Shown here piece after piece: positions 1-8,208 of a stretch of DNA of 64,000 bases. Origin of the DNA: an uncultured Planctomycetota bacterium (lineage in GTDB: Bacteria; Planctomycetota; Phycisphaerae; UBA1845; UTPLA1); contig CAADGE010000042.1 in NCBI GenBank assembly GCA_900696465.1, positions 62,001-126,000 of the forward strand, written 5' to 3'. The stretch's first letter is position 1. The number at the start of each line of letters is the position of its first letter. A model generated the notes under the pieces. It was not told where the DNA came from, searched no databases, and worked only from the letters and a program-made list of their open reading frames with translations. The translations under genes were made by a program, and so were the position numbers.

Positions 1-312
1 GTCGTCGCGCTGTGCGGCTTCTGCTGCACGGGCTAACCAGCGTTCGGCATCGCGGTCCACAATCGGCACAAGGCGGTTCGTCTCGCCGGGAACGGGCGGC
101 TCGACCGTGCGACCGCCGAGCTGTTGCATGAGGACGGCCTCCTGCCAAGCGAGCGTTGCCGGCGTGAGCACGAGAAGCAGCGCGGTGCAGGCGGCAAAGA
201 GGCAAGGGGTAATTGGATTTTGGAATCTGGATTTTGGATTGCCCTCCAAGCGGTACAGCGGCGGCGAGCAGGTGTTGCGCTCGATGGCGCGGGGCACAGT
301 TCGATGCAGCAT
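1..312 (-). CDS. Truncated exported protein of unknown function (N-terminal part)
   Basis: The gene runs off the left edge, so only its N-terminal part is visible. In the minus frame there is a hydrophobic stretch (CLFAACTALLLVLTPATLA) followed by a polar region (VPIVDRDAERWLARAAEAA), which reads as a signal peptide or signal anchor and the start of an exported domain. The start is uncertain. An ATG at 312, a GTG at 297 and a TTG at 249 are in frame, and none has a clear ribosome binding site. Codons around 212-249 encode an odd stretch made from a near-duplicated ATCCAAAATCC unit, so part of the upstream frame may be non-coding. I do not recognise a family. Confidence 0.5.
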   Translation of the reverse strand, partial: MLHRTVPRAIERNTCSPPLYRLEGNPKSRFQNPITPCLFAACTALLLVLTPATLAWQEAVLMQQLGGRTVEPPVPGETNRLVPIVDRDAERWLARAAEAAQRDD

Positions 313-610
313 CGCAGATTTGCATTGCTCGATGGTGCTGGTTGCGTGATGGGTGACGCGTCGATGCATCGGCGAGAACGGCTCCCGGTATCGTGACCCC
401 TGTGCCCCGTGGACGCTGCTTTGAGCATTCGCGGCGTTAGTATCGTAGTCGTGGCAGTACTCTTAGTATACCTTCGAGGGCGTAGTACGGTGCGATGATG
501 GGGGTGACCGTTGCGGCGGCGAGGTCATGCCACCTATGGGGCCATCCAACGAACACGGCAGGGGCGATTCACGCGCGAGCGACGGGTCGCAAAGTGCCCG
601 GAGGCCAGCG
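313..610. other. Intergenic region between divergent genes
   Basis: About 300 bases separate the truncated minus-strand gene from the plus-strand CobS-like gene. The heptamer TTAGTAT occurs twice (near 436 and 464). The second copy contains a possible minus-ten box (TAGTAT, near 465) without a convincing minus-thirty-five partner. I see no additional gene. Confidence 0.4.
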
Positions 611-1462
611 ATGGGCGGGCTTCTCGCGGCGATGGCGTACATGTTGCCCGTGGGAAGAATCTCGGGGCAAGGTACGGCGACGGCGGCGGGGTGGATCGTT
701 CTAGTCGGCTTGCTGGTCGGGTTGGCCTGGGCCGGGGTGTTTCGACTGACCTGGCGAATCTACGGCGAGGCAGGCGGGCTGCGCGTGATACCGGCGCTCG
801 CCATCGTGGTGTTGGAATGCCTCTTCACCGGTGCATTCCTCGTCCGCGGATTCTCGAGAAGCGTTGCACAAGTCTCCGAGCGACACGCGACGCCGCACCT
901 GCTGCGCGACGATGCGACAAACCCAGGGCCGACGAGTTGCATGGATGCCCGCCCAGTGGAGATCGTTGCGCTCGTGCTCATCCTCACGATCCTCGCGCAG
1001 TGGGTGTTGATCGTCAGCATACCGGTGGCTTCTCCCTGGTGGCCCACACATGGATGGCGAACCCACTTCAATTTTCTGTACCCCGCGCCCGTGTACCGGC
1101 CGCTGATCCTGGCGCCGCTCTGGGGCCGGTGGGGCCTGCTGCTGGCGTGCAGCATCGGACGGACGGCCCGCGAGGCAGATGCTGATACTGTGGCACTCTG
1201 CCGTACGGTACGACCCTCGGTCCTGCTGCGATGGACGCTGCTGCCGCTGGTGCTCAGTGCGATTTACTTCGGCCGAGACGGGAACTACCTTATCGGGATC
1301 ATCGCCGGAATGATCGTGTTCGGCGTGACGTATCTTGCAGCAGTGATGTTTGCGCGGCGACTGGGAGGCCAGACCCGTGAGTCACTCTTCGCCGCGGCCC
1401 AAATCGCACAACTGACGTTTCTCGCCGTTTACCGAGCGCTATGGCCGCTGATACACGGTTAA
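611..1462 (+). CDS. CobS-like polytopic membrane protein lacking the catalytic aspartates
   Basis: This 283-residue protein has about six membrane segments. Its ends resemble adenosylcobinamide-GDP ribazoletransferase (CobS): an N-terminal GLLAAMAYMLPVGR stretch and a C-terminal RRLGGQTRESLFAAAQIAQL stretch that lines up with the RTLGGQTGDTLGAAIEL region of the E. coli enzyme. The family's Asp-rich loop, HLDGLADTxDG in true CobS, reads FLVRGFSRSVAQ here (residues 76-87), so the metal-binding aspartates are missing. A strong GGAGG at 600-604 fixes the start at 611 rather than the upstream ATG at 527. The gene overlaps comEC by 22 bases and no other cobalamin gene is nearby. The relationship is inferred from motif order; a non-catalytic role is likely. 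Confidence 0.6.
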   Translation: MGGLLAAMAYMLPVGRISGQGTATAAGWIVLVGLLVGLAWAGVFRLTWRIYGEAGGLRVIPALAIVVLECLFTGAFLVRGFSRSVAQVSERHATPHLLRDDATNPGPTSCMDARPVEIVALVLILTILAQWVLIVSIPVASPWWPTHGWRTHFNFLYPAPVYRPLILAPLWGRWGLLLACSIGRTAREADADTVALCRTVRPSVLLRWTLLPLVLSAIYFGRDGNYLIGIIAGMIVFGVTYLAAVMFARRLGGQTRESLFAAAQIAQLTFLAVYRALWPLIHG

Positions 1463-4155
1463 CACTTGCACAGATTGATCTGTACGGCGATGCCGCGGTG
1501 CCGCCACGGCGCGACGCCGCGCCGATGTTGCCGGTGGCCGTCGGCCTGGGGATCGGCATCGTCCTCGATGACCGCCTCGCGATTCCTTCGTTCGCCGGCA
1601 CGATCCTGCTGCTCGCTGGTGTCTCCATCATGGTACTCCCAAGACGCTTTCGGCATCGTGTCGCGATGATAACCGCCGTGTTCATCGCTTCGGTCGGGCT
1701 CGGCGCCCTCCGTCATGCCGTCGCCGACCGAATGGTCCCATCGAACGACATCGTGCGATTCGTCCAACCGGAAGCATCCCTGGTTCGCATCCGCGGCGAA
1801 ATCATCTCCACGCCACTGATTCACGAACCGGACCCCGACGTGCCGCGGGCATACCCCACCGGCCCGAAGACGCGATTCCTTCTCAGGCCGACGCACGTAA
1901 AGGGAATCAAAGACACCATCCCCGTGGTCGGCCGAGTCGTCGTCAAAATTAACGGGCCGCGATTGGGCCTTCGCGTCGGGCAGCATGTGGAAATGACCGG
2001 TCGAATTCACCGAATCCTGCCGCCCGGCAATCCGGGCGAGTTTGACTGGCAGCGGCATTCGCGCCATCAGGGAATCCGAACCGGTCTGAGCTGCGATCAT
2101 GAAGAATCGGTACGGCTGGTATCGCGACCGGACGCGACCGGTTGGCGCGGCGCGCTCGATGCGGTCCGCGCGCGCTTGCGCGGCTATCTGCTCGATGACA
2201 CGTTCGAAGATTCGGAACACGATGCCGCTGCAACGGCTGCGGCGCCAATCCTGGCCGCGATGACGCTCGGCGAGCGCAGCGTCGTACCTCGTGCCATGAA
2301 CGAGCTGTTTCTGCGAACCGGCAACGCCCACCTGCTGGCGGCCAGCGGGATGCATGTGGGCTGGCTGGCACTGATCGGGTGGTTCGTGGCGCGCATGATG
2401 GACCTTTCCTACCGAACGACGGCCGTGCTCGTCGCGATGCTGATCGTCTCCTATGTCGTAATCGCCGAGCCCCGTCCATCCATTCTCCGAGCCGGCGTCG
2501 TCGGGGTCCTGGCGTGCATCTCGGCATTTGCACGAGGCCGGTACAACTCGATCAATGCGCTCGCCTTCGCGGCAGTCGTGCTTTTGCTGCTTCGACCGAC
2601 AGACCTGTTCAGTGCTGCGTTTCAGTTTACTTTCCTCGCCACCATCTGCCTGCTGCATTTCTGCCCCATCGTTTCGCAGGCCATTGCCGACGCGCTGGCC
2701 GGTCGAAATCTGCACCGCGTGGCTCGTGCGTTCGACATGTCGCCGCGGCACTTACAATTCAACCTGCCGGCGAAACGAACGAGTCATCCCGACAGCCCTC
2801 GCGGAGCAATAGGTCACCGCGCGATAGCGTGGTGCGGCGTGCTGCTCGCGCAGTCTTTTGCTCTCTCCCTCTCTGAATGGATCATTACGACGCCGCTTGC
2901 ATCGTATCACTTCGACATGCTCGCGCCCTGGGGATGGCTCGGTGCATACGTCGCATGGTTCTTTGCGCTGCCGACTGTGTGCCTCGGCTATATCACCGTT
3001 CTCTGCGGAATCATCCTGCCGTCGAGCGCACAGGTGCTTGGCCCACTGCTGGCGGTAGCGGCGCACACCATGCTCGGTGTCATTGAGCTGCTGGCGGCGC
3101 TGCCCCACGCGATCCTGCGAGGCCAGTCGCCGTCAGGTGCGTGGGTGCTGGCGGTCTATGCGAGCTTCTGGGTGTGGGCCTATCGACGCGACTGGTTGCG
3201 CAGGGGCACGATTCGCACGACGCGCGTCGTGTACGTCGCGATGATCGTTGGGCTCGTCCTCTGGTGGCTTTTGCCGACGAGATGGGCACGCATGGAACGC
3301 GGCGCACTTCTCGTCTGGATGCTGGCGGTCGGAGACGGAACCGGGACGGTGATCGAACTGCCCGACGGCCGCGTGGTGGTCTATGACTTCGGTACGCGGT
3401 CACCCTTCAATGCAGGAACCCTTGCGACGAACTTTCTGAACCATCGCGGCATCCGCGAAATCGACACGCTTTTTATCTCCCACACCGACTTCGACCACTT
3501 CAGCGCCGTCGGTCAGATCGCCGAGCGCTTCCGCATAGGCCGCGTCATCATCAATGATCATTTTGAGCACTTCGCACCTGAAGGAGGGGCAGCGCACAGT
3601 CTACTCGGCGACCTTCGCCGGCGCGGCATCCCCATCGAGGTGATCGCCGGCCCGCGTGTCTTCGAGGAATTCGACCCGGTTCGCGTGGACTGCATCTGGC
3701 CGGCGTCCCGAAGCGAACGAAGGATCATCGAACCGAACGACGCGTCCACCGTGCTGCGGCTGACCTATCAAAATCGAACGATCCTGTTACCAGGCGATAT
3801 CCTCGAAGCAGGCCAGGCCCGTCTGATGGCCTACGCGACGAGTCCGCAGTCGATACAGCTTGCCGCGGCGGTGGAACTTCATGCGGCGAGCGTGTCGCGA
3901 CCTTTCGAGCTACTTCGCGCCGATGTGCTGGCCCTGCCTCATCACGGCGGCGTCGTGCACAACACGAGGGCGTTCGTCGAAGCCGTCGACCCAAGTGTCG
4001 CTGTCCGCTCGACCGGCCAACGGAAGTACCTGACCACCAACGGCATCGGGCGTCTCGTAGGGCAGCGCGACTATTACAGCACGGCGGACGACGGTTGCGT
4101 CCTGATTCGTATCTGCGACGGAGAGTTTGAAGTCAGTTCTTGGCGGCAGGACTGA
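1441..4155 (+). CDS. comEC: ComEC/Rec2-family DNA uptake channel protein
   Basis: This 904-residue protein has the full ComEC layout. An N-terminal DUF4131-like region spans about residues 30-200. A multi-spanning Competence domain follows with the signature AASGMHVG near residue 299. A C-terminal metallo-beta-lactamase-like domain starts near residue 620. The last domain carries SHTDFDHF (about 680-687), LPGDI and LPHHGG (about 832), which are the expected metal-site motifs. In naturally competent bacteria ComEC forms the inner-membrane channel for single-stranded DNA. The gene starts inside the end of the CobS-like gene, so the two are probably co-transcribed. No other competence gene is visible, so uptake function in this organism is inferred. 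Confidence 0.93.
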   Translation: MAADTRLTLAQIDLYGDAAVPPRRDAAPMLPVAVGLGIGIVLDDRLAIPSFAGTILLLAGVSIMVLPRRFRHRVAMITAVFIASVGLGALRHAVADRMVPSNDIVRFVQPEASLVRIRGEIISTPLIHEPDPDVPRAYPTGPKTRFLLRPTHVKGIKDTIPVVGRVVVKINGPRLGLRVGQHVEMTGRIHRILPPGNPGEFDWQRHSRHQGIRTGLSCDHEESVRLVSRPDATGWRGALDAVRARLRGYLLDDTFEDSEHDAAATAAAPILAAMTLGERSVVPRAMNELFLRTGNAHLLAASGMHVGWLALIGWFVARMMDLSYRTTAVLVAMLIVSYVVIAEPRPSILRAGVVGVLACISAFARGRYNSINALAFAAVVLLLLRPTDLFSAAFQFTFLATICLLHFCPIVSQAIADALAGRNLHRVARAFDMSPRHLQFNLPAKRTSHPDSPRGAIGHRAIAWCGVLLAQSFALSLSEWIITTPLASYHFDMLAPWGWLGAYVAWFFALPTVCLGYITVLCGIILPSSAQVLGPLLAVAAHTMLGVIELLAALPHAILRGQSPSGAWVLAVYASFWVWAYRRDWLRRGTIRTTRVVYVAMIVGLVLWWLLPTRWARMERGALLVWMLAVGDGTGTVIELPDGRVVVYDFGTRSPFNAGTLATNFLNHRGIREIDTLFISHTDFDHFSAVGQIAERFRIGRVIINDHFEHFAPEGGAAHSLLGDLRRRGIPIEVIAGPRVFEEFDPVRVDCIWPASRSERRIIEPNDASTVLRLTYQNRTILLPGDILEAGQARLMAYATSPQSIQLAAAVELHAASVSRPFELLRADVLALPHHGGVVHNTRAFVEAVDPSVAVRSTGQRKYLTTNGIGRLVGQRDYYSTADDGCVLIRICDGEFEVSSWRQD

Positions 4156-4191
4156 CACACACTCGCTACCCGGCGCGCAGCGAGGCAATGA

Positions 4192-5616
4192 TTAAGTCCC
4201 TGCGGAACCGACGCCTCGATGCCGCCACCAGAGGTAACCCATCAGAGACGCACCAAAGAATCCAAACGGCAGCATCGTTGCAAACCAGATTCTCGGATCC
4301 ATTCCGTCAGCGTCCTGTGTGGTCGCGGCTGAGCCGTGGGCGAACATGTCGAAGAGCTTGCCGACGCCTGCACCGGAAAGCATCGCGCCATAATACTGAA
4401 ACGAATCGATGATGCCCGATGAGCAGCCGGCCATTTTTCGGCCGCCCAGGTCCATCGCAGCCGCCGTGCCGAGAATGGAGTGCGTCGAGTTACACATCAT
4501 GCTGATGCCGATGATCAGCGTGACTGCCAGTGCTCCGGTGGCGAGTTCTGAATTGCACAACATCAAGGCGGCCAGCGTAAATCCCACCTGTGCCATGTAC
4601 AGCATGGCAGCAACCGGCGCCCGGCGACCGCGAAAGAACAGATCGGAAATGTATCCGGACATCATCGATCCGATCGTCGCCGTCGCCGGCAGACCCCAGA
4701 CAAACGCCGTGTAGAGACCCGACTCTTTACCCGCATCCCAGACTTCGTGCAGATACACGGCCCACCAGGATTCGACCGCACGGCGAACGAATCCTGTACA
4801 GAAGTAGGCGGCTGCGACGATCCAGACGACCTTGTTCGACGCGATTTTCCGAAAAACGTCGCGCAGCCGGACTTTCTCATTGGGGTCGTCGTCCTTGGGC
4901 TCGTCGTCGTGTACGATCTCGTAACCCGCTTCTTCCGGATTGTTTTTCACGAACAGATTCATCAGCAGCACGATCACGGCGACGATGATCGGCGGGATGA
5001 TGAAGATGTATCGCCAGTCCATCTTGGGAACGGTAAGCGTGAAGAAAATCAGCGGAATGCTCATCCCCGCGACGATGTAGCGGCCGAACAAGCCCGCAAC
5101 TACCGCGCCGATGTTAATCATCGCCCCGAAGATGCCTGCAAATGCGCCACGCTCCTGCCGGCGGAACCAGGCCGTGTTGATCTTGATCATGCCCGGTGCG
5201 CCGAAGGCCTGCATGTAGCCATCAGCGGAGCGGACGAAGATCAGAATCGGCAGCAGCCAGACAAAGTTCGACCATGCCACCAGTCCGAAGGTCAGGTTCA
5301 GCACGATCGTGCCGATGGCACCGATCGTCATGGCCAGCTTGCCGCCGATGCGATCGGTGAACAGACCATTGATCATCTGGCCGATGGCGTAGGCGCCGTC
5401 GCGACCCGTGTTGATCCAGCCGTATTGCGTCCTTGAGAAGCCCAGATCGCGCATTAACTCCGGCGCGACCGGACTGAGGTTGTATCGACAGAGGTAATAG
5501 GATGCGTAGGTCAGCCCGAGAAAGAACCAGTTTCGACCGCGGCGCAGTCGATATCCCTCGGGGTGCTTATACCTGGCCGAGGGAGTTGCTTTCGAGATCG
5601 ACGATGTCTCGCTCAT
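4192..5616 (-). CDS. MFS transporter of the organophosphate:phosphate antiporter (GlpT/UhpT) type
   Basis: This 474-residue, roughly 12-helix membrane protein opens with a cytoplasmic stretch and then YASYYLCRYNLSPV, typical of the OPA family. It also has GWINTGRDGAYAIGQMINGLFTDRIGG after the first helix and AFGAPGMIKINTAWF further on. Known relatives exchange glycerol-3-phosphate or hexose phosphates for inorganic phosphate; the substrate here cannot be read from sequence. A charged loop rich in Asp and Glu (HDDEPKDDDPNEK) sits between the two six-helix halves. The ATG at 5616 is preferred over an upstream in-frame start at 5712 because GAGGA lies six bases before it and the helix pattern starts correctly. 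It is monocistronic, convergent with comEC and divergent from the ferredoxin gene. Confidence 0.88.
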   Translation of the reverse strand: MSETSSISKATPSARYKHPEGYRLRRGRNWFFLGLTYASYYLCRYNLSPVAPELMRDLGFSRTQYGWINTGRDGAYAIGQMINGLFTDRIGGKLAMTIGAIGTIVLNLTFGLVAWSNFVWLLPILIFVRSADGYMQAFGAPGMIKINTAWFRRQERGAFAGIFGAMINIGAVVAGLFGRYIVAGMSIPLIFFTLTVPKMDWRYIFIIPPIIVAVIVLLMNLFVKNNPEEAGYEIVHDDEPKDDDPNEKVRLRDVFRKIASNKVVWIVAAAYFCTGFVRRAVESWWAVYLHEVWDAGKESGLYTAFVWGLPATATIGSMMSGYISDLFFRGRRAPVAAMLYMAQVGFTLAALMLCNSELATGALAVTLIIGISMMCNSTHSILGTAAAMDLGGRKMAGCSSGIIDSFQYYGAMLSGAGVGKLFDMFAHGSAATTQDADGMDPRIWFATMLPFGFFGASLMGYLWWRHRGVGSAGT

Positions 5617-5789
5617 GAGCCGTCCTCGTGGCGATGCCGCGAAGGCGGCGATCCCCTCGCACGCGTTGGGGCGCATGTATAACGATTCTCCCGACTCCTC
5701 GCAAATCGGCATACCTGCCGTCTTATTGCCATCTTCACACGAACGGTCGTATCATCGATGACGACTCTTCGTGACCGGAGCAGCAAACC

Positions 5790-6170
5790 ATGGCCGCCTA
5801 CGAAAAACACGTCTTCGTCTGCACCAACGCCCGCGCCGAGGGACATCCGCGCGGTTGTTGCGCCGCCAAGGATGCCTCGGCCATCCGCGAGAAGCTCAAG
5901 GCCCTCGTCGAGCAGCGCGGTCTCAAGCAGCGCATTCGCATCAACACCGCCGGCTGCCTCGATCAATGTGAACACGGAGTCACGATCGTCGTCTATCCGG
6001 AAACGGTCTGGTACGGCTTCGTGCGAATGGAGGATGTTGAGGAAATCCTCGACCGCCACCTCATCGGCGGCGAGCCGGTGGCGCGACTTCGCCTGCCGGA
6101 AAGCTGCATCAATACAGAGCGCTGCCCGCACAAGGGAGGCGGCACGGTACAGCTCGGCCTCGCGCGCTGA
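5790..6170 (+). CDS. Thioredoxin-like [2Fe-2S] ferredoxin
   Basis: This is a 126-residue soluble protein. Cysteines at 11, 23/24, 56 and 60 follow the C-x(11-12)-C-x(about 32)-C-x(3)-C spacing of thioredoxin-fold [2Fe-2S] ferredoxins. The pattern VFVCTNAR at the start and NTAGCLDQCEHG before the last strand are characteristic. Such proteins carry single electrons; the partner is unknown. GGAG about ten bases upstream supports the ATG. The C-terminus has two extra cysteines (ESCINTERCPHKG) beyond the cluster ligands. The gene stands alone, divergent from the OPA transporter. Confidence 0.88.
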   Translation: MAAYEKHVFVCTNARAEGHPRGCCAAKDASAIREKLKALVEQRGLKQRIRINTAGCLDQCEHGVTIVVYPETVWYGFVRMEDVEEILDRHLIGGEPVARLRLPESCINTERCPHKGGGTVQLGLAR

Positions 6171-6221
6171 ATCGATTGCTCGAATGCAAACCCATGCGGC
6201 GATACCGTATCGCGCAAAGAA

Positions 6222-6251
6222 GAAGCCCACGGATTGCGATCCGTGGGCTTC
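6222..6251 (-). terminator. Intrinsic terminator of the TSP3-repeat gene
   Basis: A perfect 13-base-pair stem (GAAGCCCACGGAT at 6222-6234 with its complement at 6239-6251) closes a four-base loop. Read on the minus strand, the stem is followed by TTCTTTGCG, a weak U-rich tail. It lies 33 bases after the stop of the minus-strand gene and between converging genes. Confidence 0.75.
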
Positions 6252-6283
6252 GGGTGTTCAAGCAGATCGAAGATCGAAATCCG

Positions 6284-7723
6284 TTACATCGACAGCTCGA
6301 TCAACAGGATCAGTACCTGCACATAGTTCGCCAGCGCCGTCTTCGTCGCGGAAGGGTGCAGCCAGTCCGGCGGCGGGAAGACGTCGTCGATCTTATCGTG
6401 CAAGCTTTCCAGGGCCTCGATCGCCCCGGCGTAGTCGCCCTGCGCGATCAGGTTGGCCGCATCGGAGGCACGATTGGCCAGCGCTGTCCGGCGTCCCTTG
6501 TTCGCATTCGCGTTCGGACCATTAAAGAGATTCAGATTCAGACTCAGAATGTATTGCGCCAGATCGTGCAGCGCTGCTTCGAGATAGCCGCCGGTCACGC
6601 CCGGCGTCAGCGGAATCGGATCGACGTTATCCGGCACGCCGTCACCATCGGTGTCGGTATTACATGGTGAAGTGCCGAGGACCAGTACCTCGTAACCGTC
6701 CGAGAGACTATCGCCGTCGGAATCCCACACGAGCGGATCGGGGCAGCCGCCGCCCATCGCCATGTCGACCTCGGTACCGTCAAGCAGTCCGTCGCCGTCG
6801 GTGTCCGGGTTGTACGGATCGGTCCCGTAGAGCGCCTCATCATCGTTTGAGAGACCATCGCCGTCGATGTCATTGTCGCAGGCATCGCCGACGCCGTCGC
6901 CATCGAGGTCTTCCTGGTAGGGGTTCGCGACATCCGGACAGTTGTCCACGTCACCACAGATGCCATCGCCGTCCGCATCATTATCAGCATCAAGCGGACA
7001 GGCATCGCACACGTCGCCGATTCCGTCGCCATCGGTGTCGAGCTGATCGGGGTTGAAGTCATTCGGACAGTTGTCCTCATCATCGGGTATGCCGTCGCCA
7101 TCGGTGTCGACTTCATCGGTAACCGTGAAGTGCAGGTGATCGATGCTGCCTGAGATCGCGTTGATATCCACCCGGGCAATCGGTGTGGTCGAAGAGATGC
7201 CGATGATGCCGTATTCGAGGAAGCCGCAGGCCCCGGTCCCCTGGGTGAAGGGAGGGCCCATCGTGGCTACTTCGATGACGGCGCCGTCACTGTCTCTGGC
7301 CGTAAACGTCGCACTCTGAAACTGAATCGCGACAAAGGAGACGGCGAAGGCCTCGACCGGCGGATTGAACACCAGGGCGGCCGTCTGCGATGCGGAGAGC
7401 CCATAGGGCTGGTTGCCGTTGATGTCCTGCACAAATCGGAAGCAGGCGTCGCCGTCGCGGACGATTCGAAATTCCTGGCTGACATCGAGCGGCGGCTTGC
7501 CCAGAATCGTGACGCCTTGTGCGGCGAACTCGTCTTCCGGCAGAAGAAGATTCGACACCACGGGCAGCGTGGCGCCGGACCCATCCTTCTCGAAGGTAAT
7601 GATGACGTGCGAGCCGGCAGTGATGGTGGAGAAACTCGTGACCGGCGCGGCCTGGGCCGCCGGAACCGCGAGCATCGCCGCGAGGCAGGCGATCCACGCT
7701 GCATGTTTCGTCAATCGGTTCAT
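6284..7723 (-). CDS. Secreted calcium-binding protein with thrombospondin type 3 repeats
   Basis: This 479-residue protein has a clear signal peptide (MNRLTKHAAWIACLAAMLAVPAAQA). An N-terminal beta-rich domain of about 220 residues follows. Next comes a run of Asp-rich TSP3-type repeats (for example DTDGDGIPDDEDNCPND and DLDGDGVGDACDND), which bind calcium in this family. The last 100 residues are helical and resemble the FIMAH/Gram-positive-like C-terminal helical module found at the ends of planctomycete secreted proteins. An upstream frame extension to 7906 is rejected because the signal peptide starts at the ATG at 7723, which has GGAG about nine bases before it. Function is unknown; extracellular or surface location is inferred. 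A hairpin terminator follows. Confidence 0.85.
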   Translation of the reverse strand: MNRLTKHAAWIACLAAMLAVPAAQAAPVTSFSTITAGSHVIITFEKDGSGATLPVVSNLLLPEDEFAAQGVTILGKPPLDVSQEFRIVRDGDACFRFVQDINGNQPYGLSASQTAALVFNPPVEAFAVSFVAIQFQSATFTARDSDGAVIEVATMGPPFTQGTGACGFLEYGIIGISSTTPIARVDINAISGSIDHLHFTVTDEVDTDGDGIPDDEDNCPNDFNPDQLDTDGDGIGDVCDACPLDADNDADGDGICGDVDNCPDVANPYQEDLDGDGVGDACDNDIDGDGLSNDDEALYGTDPYNPDTDGDGLLDGTEVDMAMGGGCPDPLVWDSDGDSLSDGYEVLVLGTSPCNTDTDGDGVPDNVDPIPLTPGVTGGYLEAALHDLAQYILSLNLNLFNGPNANANKGRRTALANRASDAANLIAQGDYAGAIEALESLHDKIDDVFPPPDWLHPSATKTALANYVQVLILLIELSM

Positions 7724-8208
7724 GATTCGTACTCCATCTGGACGCGACAATTCCGCGGGGCTTACGCATCCCGCGCGGGGCTTCTTCGGGCAGCACACGG
7801 CGCAACGCATGCATTCTGCGCCCCCCTCGACAGCCCGCTGGTTGCAACCGACTACTTGAGCTGGGTAAGAAAGGTCTCTCGTCTCCCGCCCGGCGACGTC
7901 AAACAAGTCCGGTGTTCACATGGTTCGAACACCTTACATTGTGTGAGTTTTACCGGAGCGAAGATGGGAATTCAAGCAAAAAGTGTGAAATTTGCAGAGC
8001 TTCCGAGCGTGCCTCAAATACTCCGAACACCGGAAAGGGCGCAAGAACTGCCGGGAATAGTTGCGCTGGCTTCTTGAATAAAGTCGGAATGAAGCGCACT
8101 ACCCCATGGGGCGAAGGAGGCGAAATGCTCGATCGCAGTTTGATGGCAGCGAAGCATGCGCGAGAAAAATCGGGTGACTTTCATCAAATCGCAAGCCGAT
8201 CGAGCAGC
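7724..8208. other. Intergenic region, no convincing gene
   Basis: This 485-base stretch lies upstream of the TSP3 gene and downstream of the PilZ-REC gene. It contains a 7-bp hairpin (GGTGTTC/GAACACC, near 7910-7932) and a second GAACACCGG near 8027-8035 that is the exact inverse of CCGGTGTTC near 7908-7916. Open frames here overlap the end of the regulator gene in antisense and lack family features. Confidence 0.4.

Noticed and set aside
1459-2751. 430-codon minus-strand open frame inside comEC
   Set aside because: Exact antisense of comEC, His/Asp/Arg-rich low-complexity product without a family, while the plus strand carries clear ComEC motifs.
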